Assembly: GCF_946886105.1 (NCBI RefSeq)
Contig: NZ_CAMPHV010000024.1
Span: 7,524 to 71,523 of the forward strand
Length of the DNA stretch: 64,000 nt
From: an uncultured Pseudomonas sp.
GTDB lineage: Bacteria; Pseudomonadota; Gammaproteobacteria; Pseudomonadales; Pseudomonadaceae
Direction of reading: 5' to 3'
Part shown: positions 54,549 to 63,212 of the stretch, in pieces
Numbering within the stretch: the stretch's first letter is position 1
Layout: each line of letters opens with the position of its first letter
The notes under the pieces: generated by a model
The model's database searches: none
What the model was told of the DNA's origin: nothing
The model's input: only the letters and a program-made list of their open reading frames with translations
Translations under genes and position numbers: made by a program

Positions 54549-55406
54549 TCAGGGTTTGCGCGCGATAACCACTTGGCTTTTCGGCATCACCGCATCCAGG
54601 GCGTGCTTGATCCGCGCGCCGGCGGGCAGCGACAGCAGGGTCGTCCAGGTTTCCGACCAGCGCTCCAACAGCGGGTGCCAGGGCGGGTTGAGCGGCTGGT
54701 TTTCGCAGGCCCAATACAGCGCCCACCACACTGAGTGGTAGAAACCGTAGTGGCTGCTGCGCTCGACGATCAGCCCGGCGTCGCAAGCCAGCTGCTCCAG
54801 CTCGCCCTGCTTGAAGATGCGGATATGGTTGGGCTTCTCGAAGTAGGCCGGCGGCGCGATATGCCGCTGCACGCCCTCGATCACTTCACCGGGAACGCTG
54901 AGCAGAAACTGCGCGCCGGGTTTGCCGACGCGCACCAGCTCGGCCATGAATTGCCCGGGGTCGTCGACATGTTCGAGCACTTCCATGGCCACCACCTTGG
55001 TCACGCTGGCGTCGAGCAGCGGCAGCGGGTTGGCATCGGTGAGCAGGATCTGCACGCTGCGCGGCGCTTCCGCCTGCAAGCGTTGCCGGGCGGTTTTCAG
55101 GCTCTCGAGGTTGACGTCGGCGAGAATCATCTCGGCGCCGTGCTTGGCGCAAAATTTGGCATAGCCGCCGTCGCCACAACCGATATCCAGCACCCTATCT
55201 TCAGGGCCGACGGCGAAGCCTTCGAGCAACTCGCCGGTGTCGTTCTGGATCCAGCCGCTGACGTGGATATCGATCAAACCGATGTCGAGATCCAACTCTT
55301 GTTGTACGGGCAGCTGTTGCACAGGTGCCTGCGGTTCGGCTTCGGCGACCCGCTGCAGTTGCGATGAGAGTGGGGGCGCCATCAGACGCTTGAGCCGGTT
55401 CAGCAT
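54549..55406 (-). CDS. SAM-dependent methyltransferase, paralogue 1
   Basis: A 285-residue class I methyltransferase, start ATG 55406 (MLNRLKRLMAPPLSSQL). Motif I VLDIGCGDGGYAKF, motif II ILADVNLES and post-I VVAMEVLEHVDDPGQF are intact. The N-terminal IDIHVSGWIQNDTGELLEGF and the C-terminus MPKSQVVIARKP are shared with the next gene upstream (55453), so the two are tandem duplicates that have diverged. Its place in a glycosyltransferase operon suggests O-methylation of a sugar, perhaps chain-end capping. Confidence 0.88.
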   Translation of the reverse strand: MLNRLKRLMAPPLSSQLQRVAEAEPQAPVQQLPVQQELDLDIGLIDIHVSGWIQNDTGELLEGFAVGPEDRVLDIGCGDGGYAKFCAKHGAEMILADVNLESLKTARQRLQAEAPRSVQILLTDANPLPLLDASVTKVVAMEVLEHVDDPGQFMAELVRVGKPGAQFLLSVPGEVIEGVQRHIAPPAYFEKPNHIRIFKQGELEQLACDAGLIVERSSHYGFYHSVWWALYWACENQPLNPPWHPLLERWSETWTTLLSLPAGARIKHALDAVMPKSQVVIARKP

Positions 55407-55452
55407 GTGTGGATTCCCATGAGGGGTGGGGGGGTGAACATCGAAGGCGCGG

Positions 55453-56316
55453 TCAAACCGGTTTGCGCGCGACAATGACCTGACTCTTGGGCATCAGGCG
55501 ATCCAACTGCTGTTTGATCGGAGCGAATTCGGGTATCTGGATAAGCCGGTGCCACAGGTGCGCCCAGTCGTCGAGCAAGGGCGTGTAGGGCGGATGCACG
55601 ACGTCATGGGTTTCGCCCGAACGCTGCTCGCCGGAAGCCTTGAGCTGCGCCCAATAGATCAGCATCCACAGGCTCCAATAGAAGCCGTAGGACGAGCGCC
55701 GCTCGATCGCCAGCCCGGCGTCCTCGACCAGACGACCGAACGCCTCGCGCTCGAACACATGGATATGGTTGGGCGGCTGGAAGTACTGCGCGGGCGCGCA
55801 GCTTTCCTGGATCCGCTCGCCGACCGGGTCGGGCACCGCCAACAGATAGAGCGCGCCCGGGCGGCCGACCCGCACCAGTTCGCCGAGCACCGCTGCCGGG
55901 TCTTCGACATGCTCCAGCACTTCGAGGGCGATCACCCGGGTCGCGTAGGCATCGGCCAGTGGCAGCGGGCTGCTGTCCGAGACCAGGCCTTCGACGGCGC
56001 GGGCCGGGGTCCGCGTGAGTTTTTCGCGCAGCGCCTCGATCTTCTCCGCGACCACATCGCTGAACACCACGTGGGCGCCGCGGTTGGCGCTGAACAGGGT
56101 GGCGCCGCCAGCGCCGCAGCCGACATCCAGCACCACATCCTCGGCACCGATCGCGAAGCCGGAAAACAGCTCGTCGCTGGCATTGAGAAACCAGCCGCTC
56201 TGCACCGCATCGATCAAGCCGCAATCGCGCGAGTCGATATGCGCCGGCGCCGCCATCGTCGGGAGCGCTTGCGCCGGCTGGGTCAGGCGGTTCCACCAAT
56301 CGTTCACTCGCCTCAT
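55453..56316 (-). CDS. SAM-dependent methyltransferase, paralogue 2
   Basis: A 287-residue class I methyltransferase whose ATG 56316 overlaps the stop of the glycosyltransferase upstream (ATGA). Motif I VLDVGCGAGGATLF, post-I VIALEVLEHVEDPAAVL and the tail MPKSQVIVARKPV mirror paralogue 1. A longer open frame to 56769 lies inside the glycosyltransferase gene and is a shadow. It is probably a surface-polysaccharide O-methyltransferase. Retention of two copies suggests two positions or two acceptor sugars (inference). Confidence 0.88.
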   Translation of the reverse strand: MRRVNDWWNRLTQPAQALPTMAAPAHIDSRDCGLIDAVQSGWFLNASDELFSGFAIGAEDVVLDVGCGAGGATLFSANRGAHVVFSDVVAEKIEALREKLTRTPARAVEGLVSDSSPLPLADAYATRVIALEVLEHVEDPAAVLGELVRVGRPGALYLLAVPDPVGERIQESCAPAQYFQPPNHIHVFEREAFGRLVEDAGLAIERRSSYGFYWSLWMLIYWAQLKASGEQRSGETHDVVHPPYTPLLDDWAHLWHRLIQIPEFAPIKQQLDRLMPKSQVIVARKPV

Positions 56317-57872
56317 GCGTAAGCCCTCTGCTCGAACTGCAGGAACGTCGACAAGGTCTGCATCGCCGCGTCCCGCGAGCAATGCTCGCGCATGCGCACG
56401 ACGGCGTTGCGCGACAGCTGCCGGTAGCGTTCGGGCTCGTTCTTCACACAGTTGTATGCGGCCAGATAGGCGGCTTTCAGCGATGCCCAGTCGATCTGGT
56501 GGCGTTGCGTTCGATAAGCCAGGCGCGGGTCGTGGGACCAGGCGCTGGCGTCCAGCCAACTGTCGACGACGAACGCCACCTGCTCGTCGATATAGTCGGC
56601 CATGGCCGAGTGACACGGGGCGATCGCCGGTTTGCCGCAGGACAGGAACTCCATCAACGGCAGACACTGGCCTTCGCCATGGGAGGCGTTGACGACAAAG
56701 GCGCTGGCGCGGATCAGCGCATCGAACTCGCCGCCGTCGAGGTAGCCGTGCAACAGCACGATGCGGCATTTGAAACGCGGCATGCGCGCCATCCAGATCA
56801 GCATGTCGTGCATGGCGGAGAGGTATTCGTTGTGCCCGAGCTTGAACACCAGAGTGGCATCGGGGGTGTCGCGAAAGGCCGCGCAGAATGCGGTGAGCAT
56901 ATCGGCCCAGTTCTTACGGCCGTCATAAGGATTGAACAGCGCGGTGAATATCACCCCGGACAACCTCAGCTGCGAATCGCCCGGCAGCCACTCGGGCATC
57001 AGCGGCGTCACGCCCGTGGCGGGCGGTTGTTTGGGCTCCACGGTATTGCGCGGCTCCAGGCGCTTGGCCGGGTCCTCGCGCACCAGTTCGAACGCCGGTG
57101 TCGCCGGCAAGGTGTAAGGCAGAAAGGGCAAATGCCGGCCGAGCGCTTTGCGGTACCACTCACCCAGGTAACGCCGGGTAACGCGATAACGCGATTGCTG
57201 GCGGAGGGTAGATGGCGCTTCAGCGACCGGAGCCGGCTGCTGGCGCTTCGTCGCGTGTTCGTACTCGCGAATCGCCTGCACCACCCTGGCGGTGGCGTTC
57301 TGGCCGAAAATATAGGGGCTCAACGCCGGGTCGTGGCTATCGACCACCACCCCGGCGCGCACCTTCAGCAGCACCGGTTTAGCCAGCGGCAGCTTCATCG
57401 GCTGCCGCCTGATCGCCGCGAACTTGTCCCATACCGGCGAAGGAATCGCGACGATCGGATAGCCCGCGCCCATCTCTTTGCGCACCGCACTCACGGTCAT
57501 CTGCGAGTGGGTGATCGCCACCCCGCATTTGCCCAGGGTATAGCGCCAATCCTGGCGCAGATCGTCGAGCCAGTGTTCGTTGGGGATGCTGTCGAACTCC
57601 CAGGCGAACACCGGGATGGTCGGGCAACGCAAATCGACCGGGGTTTTCTGCGGCGGCGAAAAGGAGAAAAACACGCAGCGCAGGCCCAACGCACAGGCCT
57701 CGTCGTACAGGCGGTCGACTTCCAGTTCCGGCTGCTCGACGAATTGCACTTCGCCGAGTCCTTGCAGCACCGGTAAGAAGTCGCGCAGCACGAAGTAATA
57801 GCTGTATTCCGGCGCGCCCATGCTGGTGGCGATGTGCGCGGCGGTGACTTGCGAATAAACCAGAATCCTCAT
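56313..57872 (-). CDS. Glycosyltransferase, paralogue 1
   Basis: A 519-residue GT-B type enzyme, start ATG 57872 overlapping the stop of the upstream gene (ATGA). An N-terminal domain (YSQVTAAHIATSMGAPEYSY, FFSFSPPQKTPVDLRCPTIP, VFAWEFDSIP) and a C-terminal GT4-like domain (FNPYDGRKNWADMLTAFCAA, VNASHGEGQCLPLMEFLSCG) are separated by a low-complexity Pro/Ala linker (about residues 215-280). SHGEGQCLPLMEFL carries the E-x7-E donor-site pattern. It is homologous to the next gene upstream along its whole length. Confidence 0.85.
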   Translation of the reverse strand: MRILVYSQVTAAHIATSMGAPEYSYYFVLRDFLPVLQGLGEVQFVEQPELEVDRLYDEACALGLRCVFFSFSPPQKTPVDLRCPTIPVFAWEFDSIPNEHWLDDLRQDWRYTLGKCGVAITHSQMTVSAVRKEMGAGYPIVAIPSPVWDKFAAIRRQPMKLPLAKPVLLKVRAGVVVDSHDPALSPYIFGQNATARVVQAIREYEHATKRQQPAPVAEAPSTLRQQSRYRVTRRYLGEWYRKALGRHLPFLPYTLPATPAFELVREDPAKRLEPRNTVEPKQPPATGVTPLMPEWLPGDSQLRLSGVIFTALFNPYDGRKNWADMLTAFCAAFRDTPDATLVFKLGHNEYLSAMHDMLIWMARMPRFKCRIVLLHGYLDGGEFDALIRASAFVVNASHGEGQCLPLMEFLSCGKPAIAPCHSAMADYIDEQVAFVVDSWLDASAWSHDPRLAYRTQRHQIDWASLKAAYLAAYNCVKNEPERYRQLSRNAVVRMREHCSRDAAMQTLSTFLQFEQRAYA

Positions 57873-59356
57873 GACATGACGCTCGCATCCTGCTGAATAA
57901 GATTCGGCCACTGACTGCGTGGCGCCTCGTTGCGTTGCATGAGATCGCCGACGAAGCCGGCCAATGGCTTGGCGACCACGTCTATCGAGGCAAACGCCTG
58001 CATGCCTTGCGCGGCATGCCTGGACATCTCGAGGTAGCGTTCGGGGTCGCCGCGGGCGATCCGGTAGCTGGCCTTGAAGGCTTCCAACAGCGATTGCCAG
58101 TTCAGGCGGTGGCGATGGGTGGCGAATACGCCCGTGGGGTCGTGGGGCCAGCAGAAAGGCTCCAGTGCGGTTTTCAGCAGAAACGCCATGTCCGCGGTGA
58201 CGTAGTCGGCCATCGCCGTATGCACCGGCGCGATCGCCGGTTTGCCTGAACTGAGGAACTCCATCAGCGGCAGGCACAGGCCCTCGCCGGACGAGGCGTT
58301 GACGTAATAGGTCGATACCTCGATCAGCTCGCGGTATTGCGCGTCCTCGAGAAAGCCGTGCAACACGATCACCCGGCAGCGGAACGGCGCCAGACGCGAC
58401 AACAGGGTGATCAGCACAATCCGGTAAAACTCCAGGTCGTGGTGGGTCATCTTGACGATCAAGGTGGCGTCGTCGCTGTGCTTGAACGCCCAGCAGAACG
58501 CGGTAACCACATCGATCCAGTTCTTGCGGCTGTCGGCCGGATTCAACACGGTCGTATAGACCACGCCGCTGACGGCAATCGACTGTGCCGGCAGCGCGCT
58601 GGCGGCTTGCTCTGTCGCCGGCTCTTGCGCGGCGGCGGGCGGCTCGCTATCGATTGCCGGCGCCAGGGGCAGACGCACCTCGCGCCACCAACCGCGCAAC
58701 AAGGCTTTACTCAGTTGCCAGGTTTCGGCGAAGCGCCCGCTTGCCGCTGGCTGCGCTCGCGGCCCGGACTGAACAGTTTCGCTCGGTTTGCGCACCAGCC
58801 CGTCCGCGGACAAGCCGAGGGTCGGGCTGTCGATGACCACCCCGGCGAACGGGAATTGCCGTCCGCCCAGGTGCAGCGGCAGGCGCTGCGGCGTGCGCCC
58901 GGCGCCATAACGATCCCAGACCGGCGCCGGCAGGGCGATCACCGGGAAGTCGGCGGGCATATTGCTTTCCACCAACCGGGCGGCTTCGCGACTGGTGCAC
59001 ACCACGCCCTGCAGATTGGCGAAGGTATAGCGCCAATCGTTCTGCGGATTATCGTCCCAGACAATCGACGGCAGGCTGTCGAACTCCCAGGCGAACACCA
59101 CCACGGTCGGACAGCTGAGCCCCAACGGGACTTGGTGGGGCGGGCTGAAACTGAAAAAAACCACCTCTTCGCCGGCGGCCCTGTAGCACTCGCAGAGCGC
59201 TTCGATTTGCCCAGTACTTTCGACGATATGCACGTGGCCGAGACGCTCGAGTACCGGAACGAAGTCCCTCATCAGGAAGAAATAGCTGTATTCCGGTTTA
59301 CCGAGGGAGCCTTGAATGTTGGCCTGATCGATTTTCGATCCCACGAGAATGATCAT
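57869..59356 (-). CDS. Glycosyltransferase, paralogue 2 (operon leader)
   Basis: A 495-residue GT-B type enzyme, start ATG 59356 (MIILVGSKIDQANIQGSLGK). It shares FFSFSPPHQVPLGLSCPT, VFAWEFDSLP, LNPADSRKNWIDVVTAFCWA and NASSGEGLCLPLMEFLSSGK with paralogue 1, again with a Pro/Ala-rich linker. It is first in a tightly coupled operon GT-GT-methyltransferase-methyltransferase-acyltransferase-FkbM. The five genes next to the CPA cluster of P. aeruginosa (PA5455-PA5459), reported to affect CPA synthesis, have a similar content, so this operon probably finishes or caps the D-rhamnan. Confidence 0.85.
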   Translation of the reverse strand: MIILVGSKIDQANIQGSLGKPEYSYFFLMRDFVPVLERLGHVHIVESTGQIEALCECYRAAGEEVVFFSFSPPHQVPLGLSCPTVVVFAWEFDSLPSIVWDDNPQNDWRYTFANLQGVVCTSREAARLVESNMPADFPVIALPAPVWDRYGAGRTPQRLPLHLGGRQFPFAGVVIDSPTLGLSADGLVRKPSETVQSGPRAQPAASGRFAETWQLSKALLRGWWREVRLPLAPAIDSEPPAAAQEPATEQAASALPAQSIAVSGVVYTTVLNPADSRKNWIDVVTAFCWAFKHSDDATLIVKMTHHDLEFYRIVLITLLSRLAPFRCRVIVLHGFLEDAQYRELIEVSTYYVNASSGEGLCLPLMEFLSSGKPAIAPVHTAMADYVTADMAFLLKTALEPFCWPHDPTGVFATHRHRLNWQSLLEAFKASYRIARGDPERYLEMSRHAAQGMQAFASIDVVAKPLAGFVGDLMQRNEAPRSQWPNLIQQDASVMS

Positions 59357-59389
59357 CTTCCGAGATACCCCCCTCTCCGAACCGAGCAA

Positions 59390-59760
59390 CCCTGCTCGGT
59401 AAGCGCAATTAGTCGTTATTGCTCTACAGCAGAGAAAGAGCAGGGCAAGCTGGTCGGCGGCACAGCTCCCTGTGCGGGAAAACGTCGCTCTACGGAGCCT
59501 TTCCCGGCCGCCGGCGCCAGTTCCCGGTTATTGACCGCGGGCATTCCGACAAAGTTTCGTCGCAGATTTATCGTCGTAAGATCTTCGATTAATCGCTATA
59601 TGGCCTACCGCCCACGCCAACCGGAACCATACTTTCCAGGTGCGCCAGGACACCTAGACAGCCAAGCGCCAGGCGGTTGCAACCTAAACGCCCATTGCCC
59701 GGTCCAAGCTGTGCGTTTGACCGCCGTTACCTTTGCTTGTTTGCTTGGAGGAGCTTCACC
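59390..59760. other. Divergent intergenic region upstream of the glycan operon
   Basis: 370 bases between the minus-strand glycosyltransferase operon and the DUF2388 gene. No gene is supported. On the minus strand GGCGGTAG (59605-59612 reversed) resembles the core of the ops element that recruits RfaH in enteric polysaccharide operons, but the following base differs. No clear -35/-10 was identified. Confidence 0.3.
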
Positions 59761-60081
59761 ATGCCCCATCTACTACGTCTGCTCAGCCTCAGTGCATTGC
59801 TCAGCTTCGCCGCCAGCGCTTCGGCCACCAGCTTCGTGGTGACCACCGATGCGGTCGTGGGCGCCGTCGCCGCCACCACCGAGGCCACGTCCGATGCTTC
59901 CTCGTCGCTGAGCGACGACAAAATCGTCCTCGCCGCGCGCGACGATGCGGCCAGTTTCATCGCCAGCGCCGGGAATATCCGTGGCGTGCGCTTGCAAGCG
60001 GCGTTGCAGCATATTCGCCAGCGGGCACCGCACTTGATCGCCGACGACATGCAACTGGCGCAAGCGATCCTCAGTCGCTGA
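59761..60081 (+). CDS. DUF2388 periplasmic small protein, copy 1
   Basis: A 106-residue secreted protein, start ATG 59761 behind an excellent GGAGGAG. A signal peptide (MPHLLRLLSLSALLSFAASASA) precedes a short domain with SSSLSDDKIVLAARDDAASFIASAG and RGVRLQAALQHIR, the DUF2388 family confined largely to pseudomonads. Function unknown. It shares the RDDAASF(I/V)AS core with the gene at 60360, so the two arose by duplication. Confidence 0.88.
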   Translation: MPHLLRLLSLSALLSFAASASATSFVVTTDAVVGAVAATTEATSDASSSLSDDKIVLAARDDAASFIASAGNIRGVRLQAALQHIRQRAPHLIADDMQLAQAILSR

Positions 60082-60132
60082 AGGGGCATGCCGCAGGACG
60101 ATGTCTTAGGTCCCTGACGGCATCCCATGCGT

Positions 60133-60151
60133 TAACAGGCCGTTGAAAAAC
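60133..60151 (+). repeat. Single terminal-repeat end identical to the MITE end
   Basis: TAACAGGCCGTTGAAAAAC is identical to the left end of the 29293 element. No second end or shared interior was found, so it is a solo end or a decayed copy, lying between the two DUF2388 genes. Confidence 0.55.
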
Positions 60152-60359
60152 TTAGGTGAGGCAGCCAACGCAAGGGCAATGTTGCCAAGCCCCATATTCG
60201 CCACGCGGCGGTTTCCGCTACGCTAATGCCTGGCAGTCCGGTTCCGCGCGAGCCTGCGCCGGCAGGTGGCAGTTCGTTGCTTGAGCGAAGGAACCGAGAC
60301 GCCCGAGTACCATCCAAGCCGACACCCCTCGACACTTTCCAGCTCTATCGGAGTTCACC

Positions 60360-60680
60360 ATGCATCGCTCCTTGCTCTGCGCCGCAGTTGCCCTCGCGTT
60401 GTTCGCCGGCAGTGCCCAGGCGCAAACCCTGGTCGCCACCAGTAACATCATCATCCGCGCGGTGGATCGCAGCCTCGACTTCACCTCGGATACCACCACC
60501 TCTATCCGCGATTCGAAAGTGGTCCTGGCGGCGCGCGACGATGCCGCCAGTTTCGTCGCCAGCCAAGGCGCTATCCGCGGTGCGCAGCTGGAAGCGGCGC
60601 TCGGCGAGATCCGCAACCGCCTGCCCGAAGCCCAGGGCGTTTCCGACCTGGCCTTGGCCGAAGCCATACTGACGCTGTGA
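60360..60680 (+). CDS. DUF2388 periplasmic small protein, copy 2
   Basis: A 106-residue secreted protein, ATG 60360. The signal peptide is MHRSLLCAAVALALFAGSAQA; the mature domain has TTTSIRDSKVVLAARDDAASFVAS and RGAQLEAALGEIRNRLP. The next gene begins at a GTG inside its stop codon, so it is co-translated with the DUF4105 protein. Function unknown; the association suggests a shared envelope role. Confidence 0.88.
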   Translation: MHRSLLCAAVALALFAGSAQAQTLVATSNIIIRAVDRSLDFTSDTTTSIRDSKVVLAARDDAASFVASQGAIRGAQLEAALGEIRNRLPEAQGVSDLALAEAILTL

Positions 60681-62629
60681 GTTCGCTGCGGGCCTGGCTG
60701 CTGCTCCTGGCGCTGTTTGGCAGCGCCGCCAGTCAGGCCGAGTTGCGCCTGACCCTGATCGACGACGAGCTGAGCCGGGCCGAGCGCCAGGCCAGCCAGG
60801 CGCTGCTCGACGAGGCCATGCAGGCGTTGCCGCCGCGCTTCAAGCAGCACCTGGACCGCTCGGTAAAGCTGCGTTGGCGCGAACTGCCAGCCGAGGTCTA
60901 CGGCCGCGCCGGGCGCTTCAGCGGTATCGAACTGAATGCCCGGCTGTTGCCCGCACTGGCCGACGGCAGCGCCGCCAGCAAGCGGACAAAACGCCCGCAC
61001 GGCACCGTGCGCCGCGAGTTGCTGGCCACCGTGCTGCACGAACTGACCCACCTCTACGACCGCGCGCAACTCTGGGCACCCGCGCAGAAAATCCTGCTGC
61101 AGCGCTGTCGGCAGCGGCTCGCCAGCCTCGGCCCGGTCGGCTTGCCCGACAGCTGCCGCGGCCAGAGCGCGCGCCGCTTTACCCTTAGCGACGACCCGCA
61201 ATTGCTCGACCTGGCCGGTTGGCCGCAACAGGTCGGCCGCCGCGGCCAGCGCGAAGCGCACAATCGCCAGGTGGCGCGCAGCCCGGATGTCTACGAGCTG
61301 AGCAGCCCGCTGGAATTCGTCGCGGTGAATATGGAGTACTTCCTCCTCGACCCCGCGTACGCCTGCCGCCGCCCGTCCCTGGCGCGTTACCTGCGCGCGC
61401 ATTTCGCCTGGACCCCGCCAGACCAGCAGCCCTGCGCCGAGGGCTACGCCTACCTCAACGCCGGCCGCGATTTCGCCCGTCAACCGCTCGGCACCCTGGA
61501 CCCGGCGCGGGTTTACCGGATCGACTACCTGCTCGCCGAGGCCAACGATGCCTGGGCCAGCCGCTGGGGCCACAGCATGCTGCGCCTGGTGATCTGCGCC
61601 CCCGGCCGGCCCCTCGGCGAGGATTGCCGGCTGGATCTGGATCAGCACCTGGTGCTGTCCTACCGCGCCTTCGTCGGCGACGTGCAGCTGTCCAGCTGGG
61701 ACGGTTTGACCGGCGCCTATCCGTCGAGGCTGTTCGTCCTGCCGCTGGCACAGGTGATCGACGAATACACCAAGGTCGAGCTGCGCAGCCTGGCCTCGGT
61801 GCCGCTGAAGCTGAGCCGCGAACAGTTGGAACGCCTGGTCAGCCGCGCCGCCGAGCAGCACTGGAGCTATGACGGCAACTACTACTTCATCTCCAATAAC
61901 TGCGCGGTGGAAACCCTCAAGCTGCTGCGCAGCGGCAGCCAGCACCCCGACCTGCACGCCCTCGACAGCATCATGCCCAATGGTCTGCTCGACAGCCTGG
62001 TGGCGCGCGGCCTGGCCGACCGCAGTGTGCTCGACGACCCGCGCGAGGCGCTGCGTCTGGGCTACCGTTTCGATTCGTTCCGCGACCGTTATCAGGCGAT
62101 GTTCGAGGTGTTGCGCCAGCGCCTGCCGATCAAACAGGACAATGTCGAAGACTGGCTGACACAAGCGTCCGAGAAGCGCCGGCCCTGGTTCCAACGCGCC
62201 GATCTGCGCGCCAGCGCCGCCTTGCTGCTGCTCGAACAAGCGGCGTTGCGCCGGCAATTGCTGCTGGCCCAGGACGAACTCAAGCGCCGCTACCTCAGCG
62301 GCCGCGCCACCCAGGACCCGAGCCTGAACAAGGCCGGCGCCGCACTGGAAAAAATCCTCGCCAACAGCGGCTTTCTCAGTCGCCCGGCGGAACTCCTCGA
62401 TGGCGGCTACGGCTTGCCGCAACACGCCGAATGGCAACGCCTGGAAACCGAAAGCCGCAACCGCCAACAGCAGCTGCGCCAACTCAGCGACGACCTCGAC
62501 CAGGAAGTGCGCAACCTGCTGGAACCCCAGCGCCTCGCCGAGCTGCAAGCCAACGAAGCCAACCTCACCCAGCTCGGCGAACACCTGCGCGCACTGCACA
62601 AGGCCAGCGGCGGTTTGATGCTGCCGTAG
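60677..62629 (+). CDS. DUF4105 (Lnb-like) envelope protein with HExxH motif
   Basis: A 650-residue exported protein starting at GTG 60677, overlapping the DUF2388 stop. A signal peptide ends near SAASQA. Residues 121-125 are HELTH, an HExxH zinc-peptidase motif, with a downstream LEFVAVNMEYFL that could supply a third ligand. The central DUF4105 domain (about 270-430) has WASRWGHSMLRL and FISNNCAVETLKLLR, the spaced His and Cys that suggest a papain/NlpC-like site. DUF4105 is the N-terminal domain of Lnb, an N-acyltransferase of lipoproteins in Bacteroidota; whether activity transfers is unknown. The C-terminal ~150 residues are a charged coiled-coil. The stop codon overlaps a repeat end. Confidence 0.85.
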   Translation: MSSLRAWLLLLALFGSAASQAELRLTLIDDELSRAERQASQALLDEAMQALPPRFKQHLDRSVKLRWRELPAEVYGRAGRFSGIELNARLLPALADGSAASKRTKRPHGTVRRELLATVLHELTHLYDRAQLWAPAQKILLQRCRQRLASLGPVGLPDSCRGQSARRFTLSDDPQLLDLAGWPQQVGRRGQREAHNRQVARSPDVYELSSPLEFVAVNMEYFLLDPAYACRRPSLARYLRAHFAWTPPDQQPCAEGYAYLNAGRDFARQPLGTLDPARVYRIDYLLAEANDAWASRWGHSMLRLVICAPGRPLGEDCRLDLDQHLVLSYRAFVGDVQLSSWDGLTGAYPSRLFVLPLAQVIDEYTKVELRSLASVPLKLSREQLERLVSRAAEQHWSYDGNYYFISNNCAVETLKLLRSGSQHPDLHALDSIMPNGLLDSLVARGLADRSVLDDPREALRLGYRFDSFRDRYQAMFEVLRQRLPIKQDNVEDWLTQASEKRRPWFQRADLRASAALLLLEQAALRRQLLLAQDELKRRYLSGRATQDPSLNKAGAALEKILANSGFLSRPAELLDGGYGLPQHAEWQRLETESRNRQQQLRQLSDDLDQEVRNLLEPQRLAELQANEANLTQLGEHLRALHKASGGLMLP

Positions 62630-62692
62630 CCCGGATGAAATCCGGGGAAATCGCTGCCAACCCAACACCGCCCCGGATTGCATCCGGGCTAC
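62626..62692. repeat. REP-like palindrome between DUF4105 and GFA genes
   Basis: GTAGCCCGGATG…ATCCGGGG at the left pairs with CCCCGGAT…CATCCGGGCTAC at the right. It fills the gap between two convergent genes and could act as a bidirectional terminator-like stem. Its first bases overlap the DUF4105 stop codon. Confidence 0.75.
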
Positions 62693-62706
62693 AAGAGCGC
62701 GAAGCC

Positions 62707-63111
62707 CTAGGGAATATGCTCCTGCTGCTCTTGCGGCAGGTACTCATCCAGATGCAGCCAGGGCAGGCGGCTCTGCACCCAGATATGCCGGTCCGCCGGC
62801 GCCAGCTGCGGCTGGTCCAGGGTGGCGACGGTGATATCCAGGGTGTCCGGGCTGAGGCTGGTGAACAGCGTCAGCTGGGCGCCACAAGTCGGGCAGAAGC
62901 TGCGCGTGCAACTCGCCGAAGAGGCGTACTGGCTGGGCGTGCCGGCCAGCCAGCGGAAACCCGCCAGCGGCACCGTGAGCCAGGTGGTGACGATACCGCC
63001 GCTGGTGCGCCGGCACACCGTACAGTGGCAATGGGCGATATCCCGCAACGGGGCATCGAACTGATAACGCATGGCGCCGCACTGGCAGCCGCCGCTGTGT
63101 ATCTCGGCCAT
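62707..63111 (-). CDS. GFA/CENP-V family zinc-binding protein
   Basis: A 134-residue cytoplasmic protein, ATG 63111. It starts with the GFA pattern HSGGCQCGAMRYQF, then CHCTVCRRTSGG and SFCPTCGAQL, giving the paired C-x-C and C-x2-C zinc ligands of the glutathione-dependent formaldehyde-activating fold. Most stand-alone members of this family have no proven substrate, so formaldehyde chemistry should not be assumed. It is convergent with the DUF4105 gene and divergent from the permease gene. Confidence 0.93.
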   Translation of the reverse strand: MAEIHSGGCQCGAMRYQFDAPLRDIAHCHCTVCRRTSGGIVTTWLTVPLAGFRWLAGTPSQYASSASCTRSFCPTCGAQLTLFTSLSPDTLDITVATLDQPQLAPADRHIWVQSRLPWLHLDEYLPQEQQEHIP

Positions 63112-63212
63112 AGCTTCTCCTCACTCGTCTCAAACGCCAGGTGCCGTTATCGGCCTTGCGTCGCCTCGGCACGCTCATCAAGATAGGCGCTTGCCACAAC
63201 CTGGGGTTCCCG

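Noticed and set aside
55453..56769. A longer N-terminus for the second methyltransferase
   Set aside because: The extra 151 codons lie inside the upstream glycosyltransferase and are Arg/Pro-rich; ATG 56316 with an ATGA overlap is the natural start.
60218..62683. An 821-codon minus-strand frame across the DUF2388 and DUF4105 genes
   Set aside because: Shadow frame; the plus-strand genes have signal peptides, ribosome sites and family motifs.
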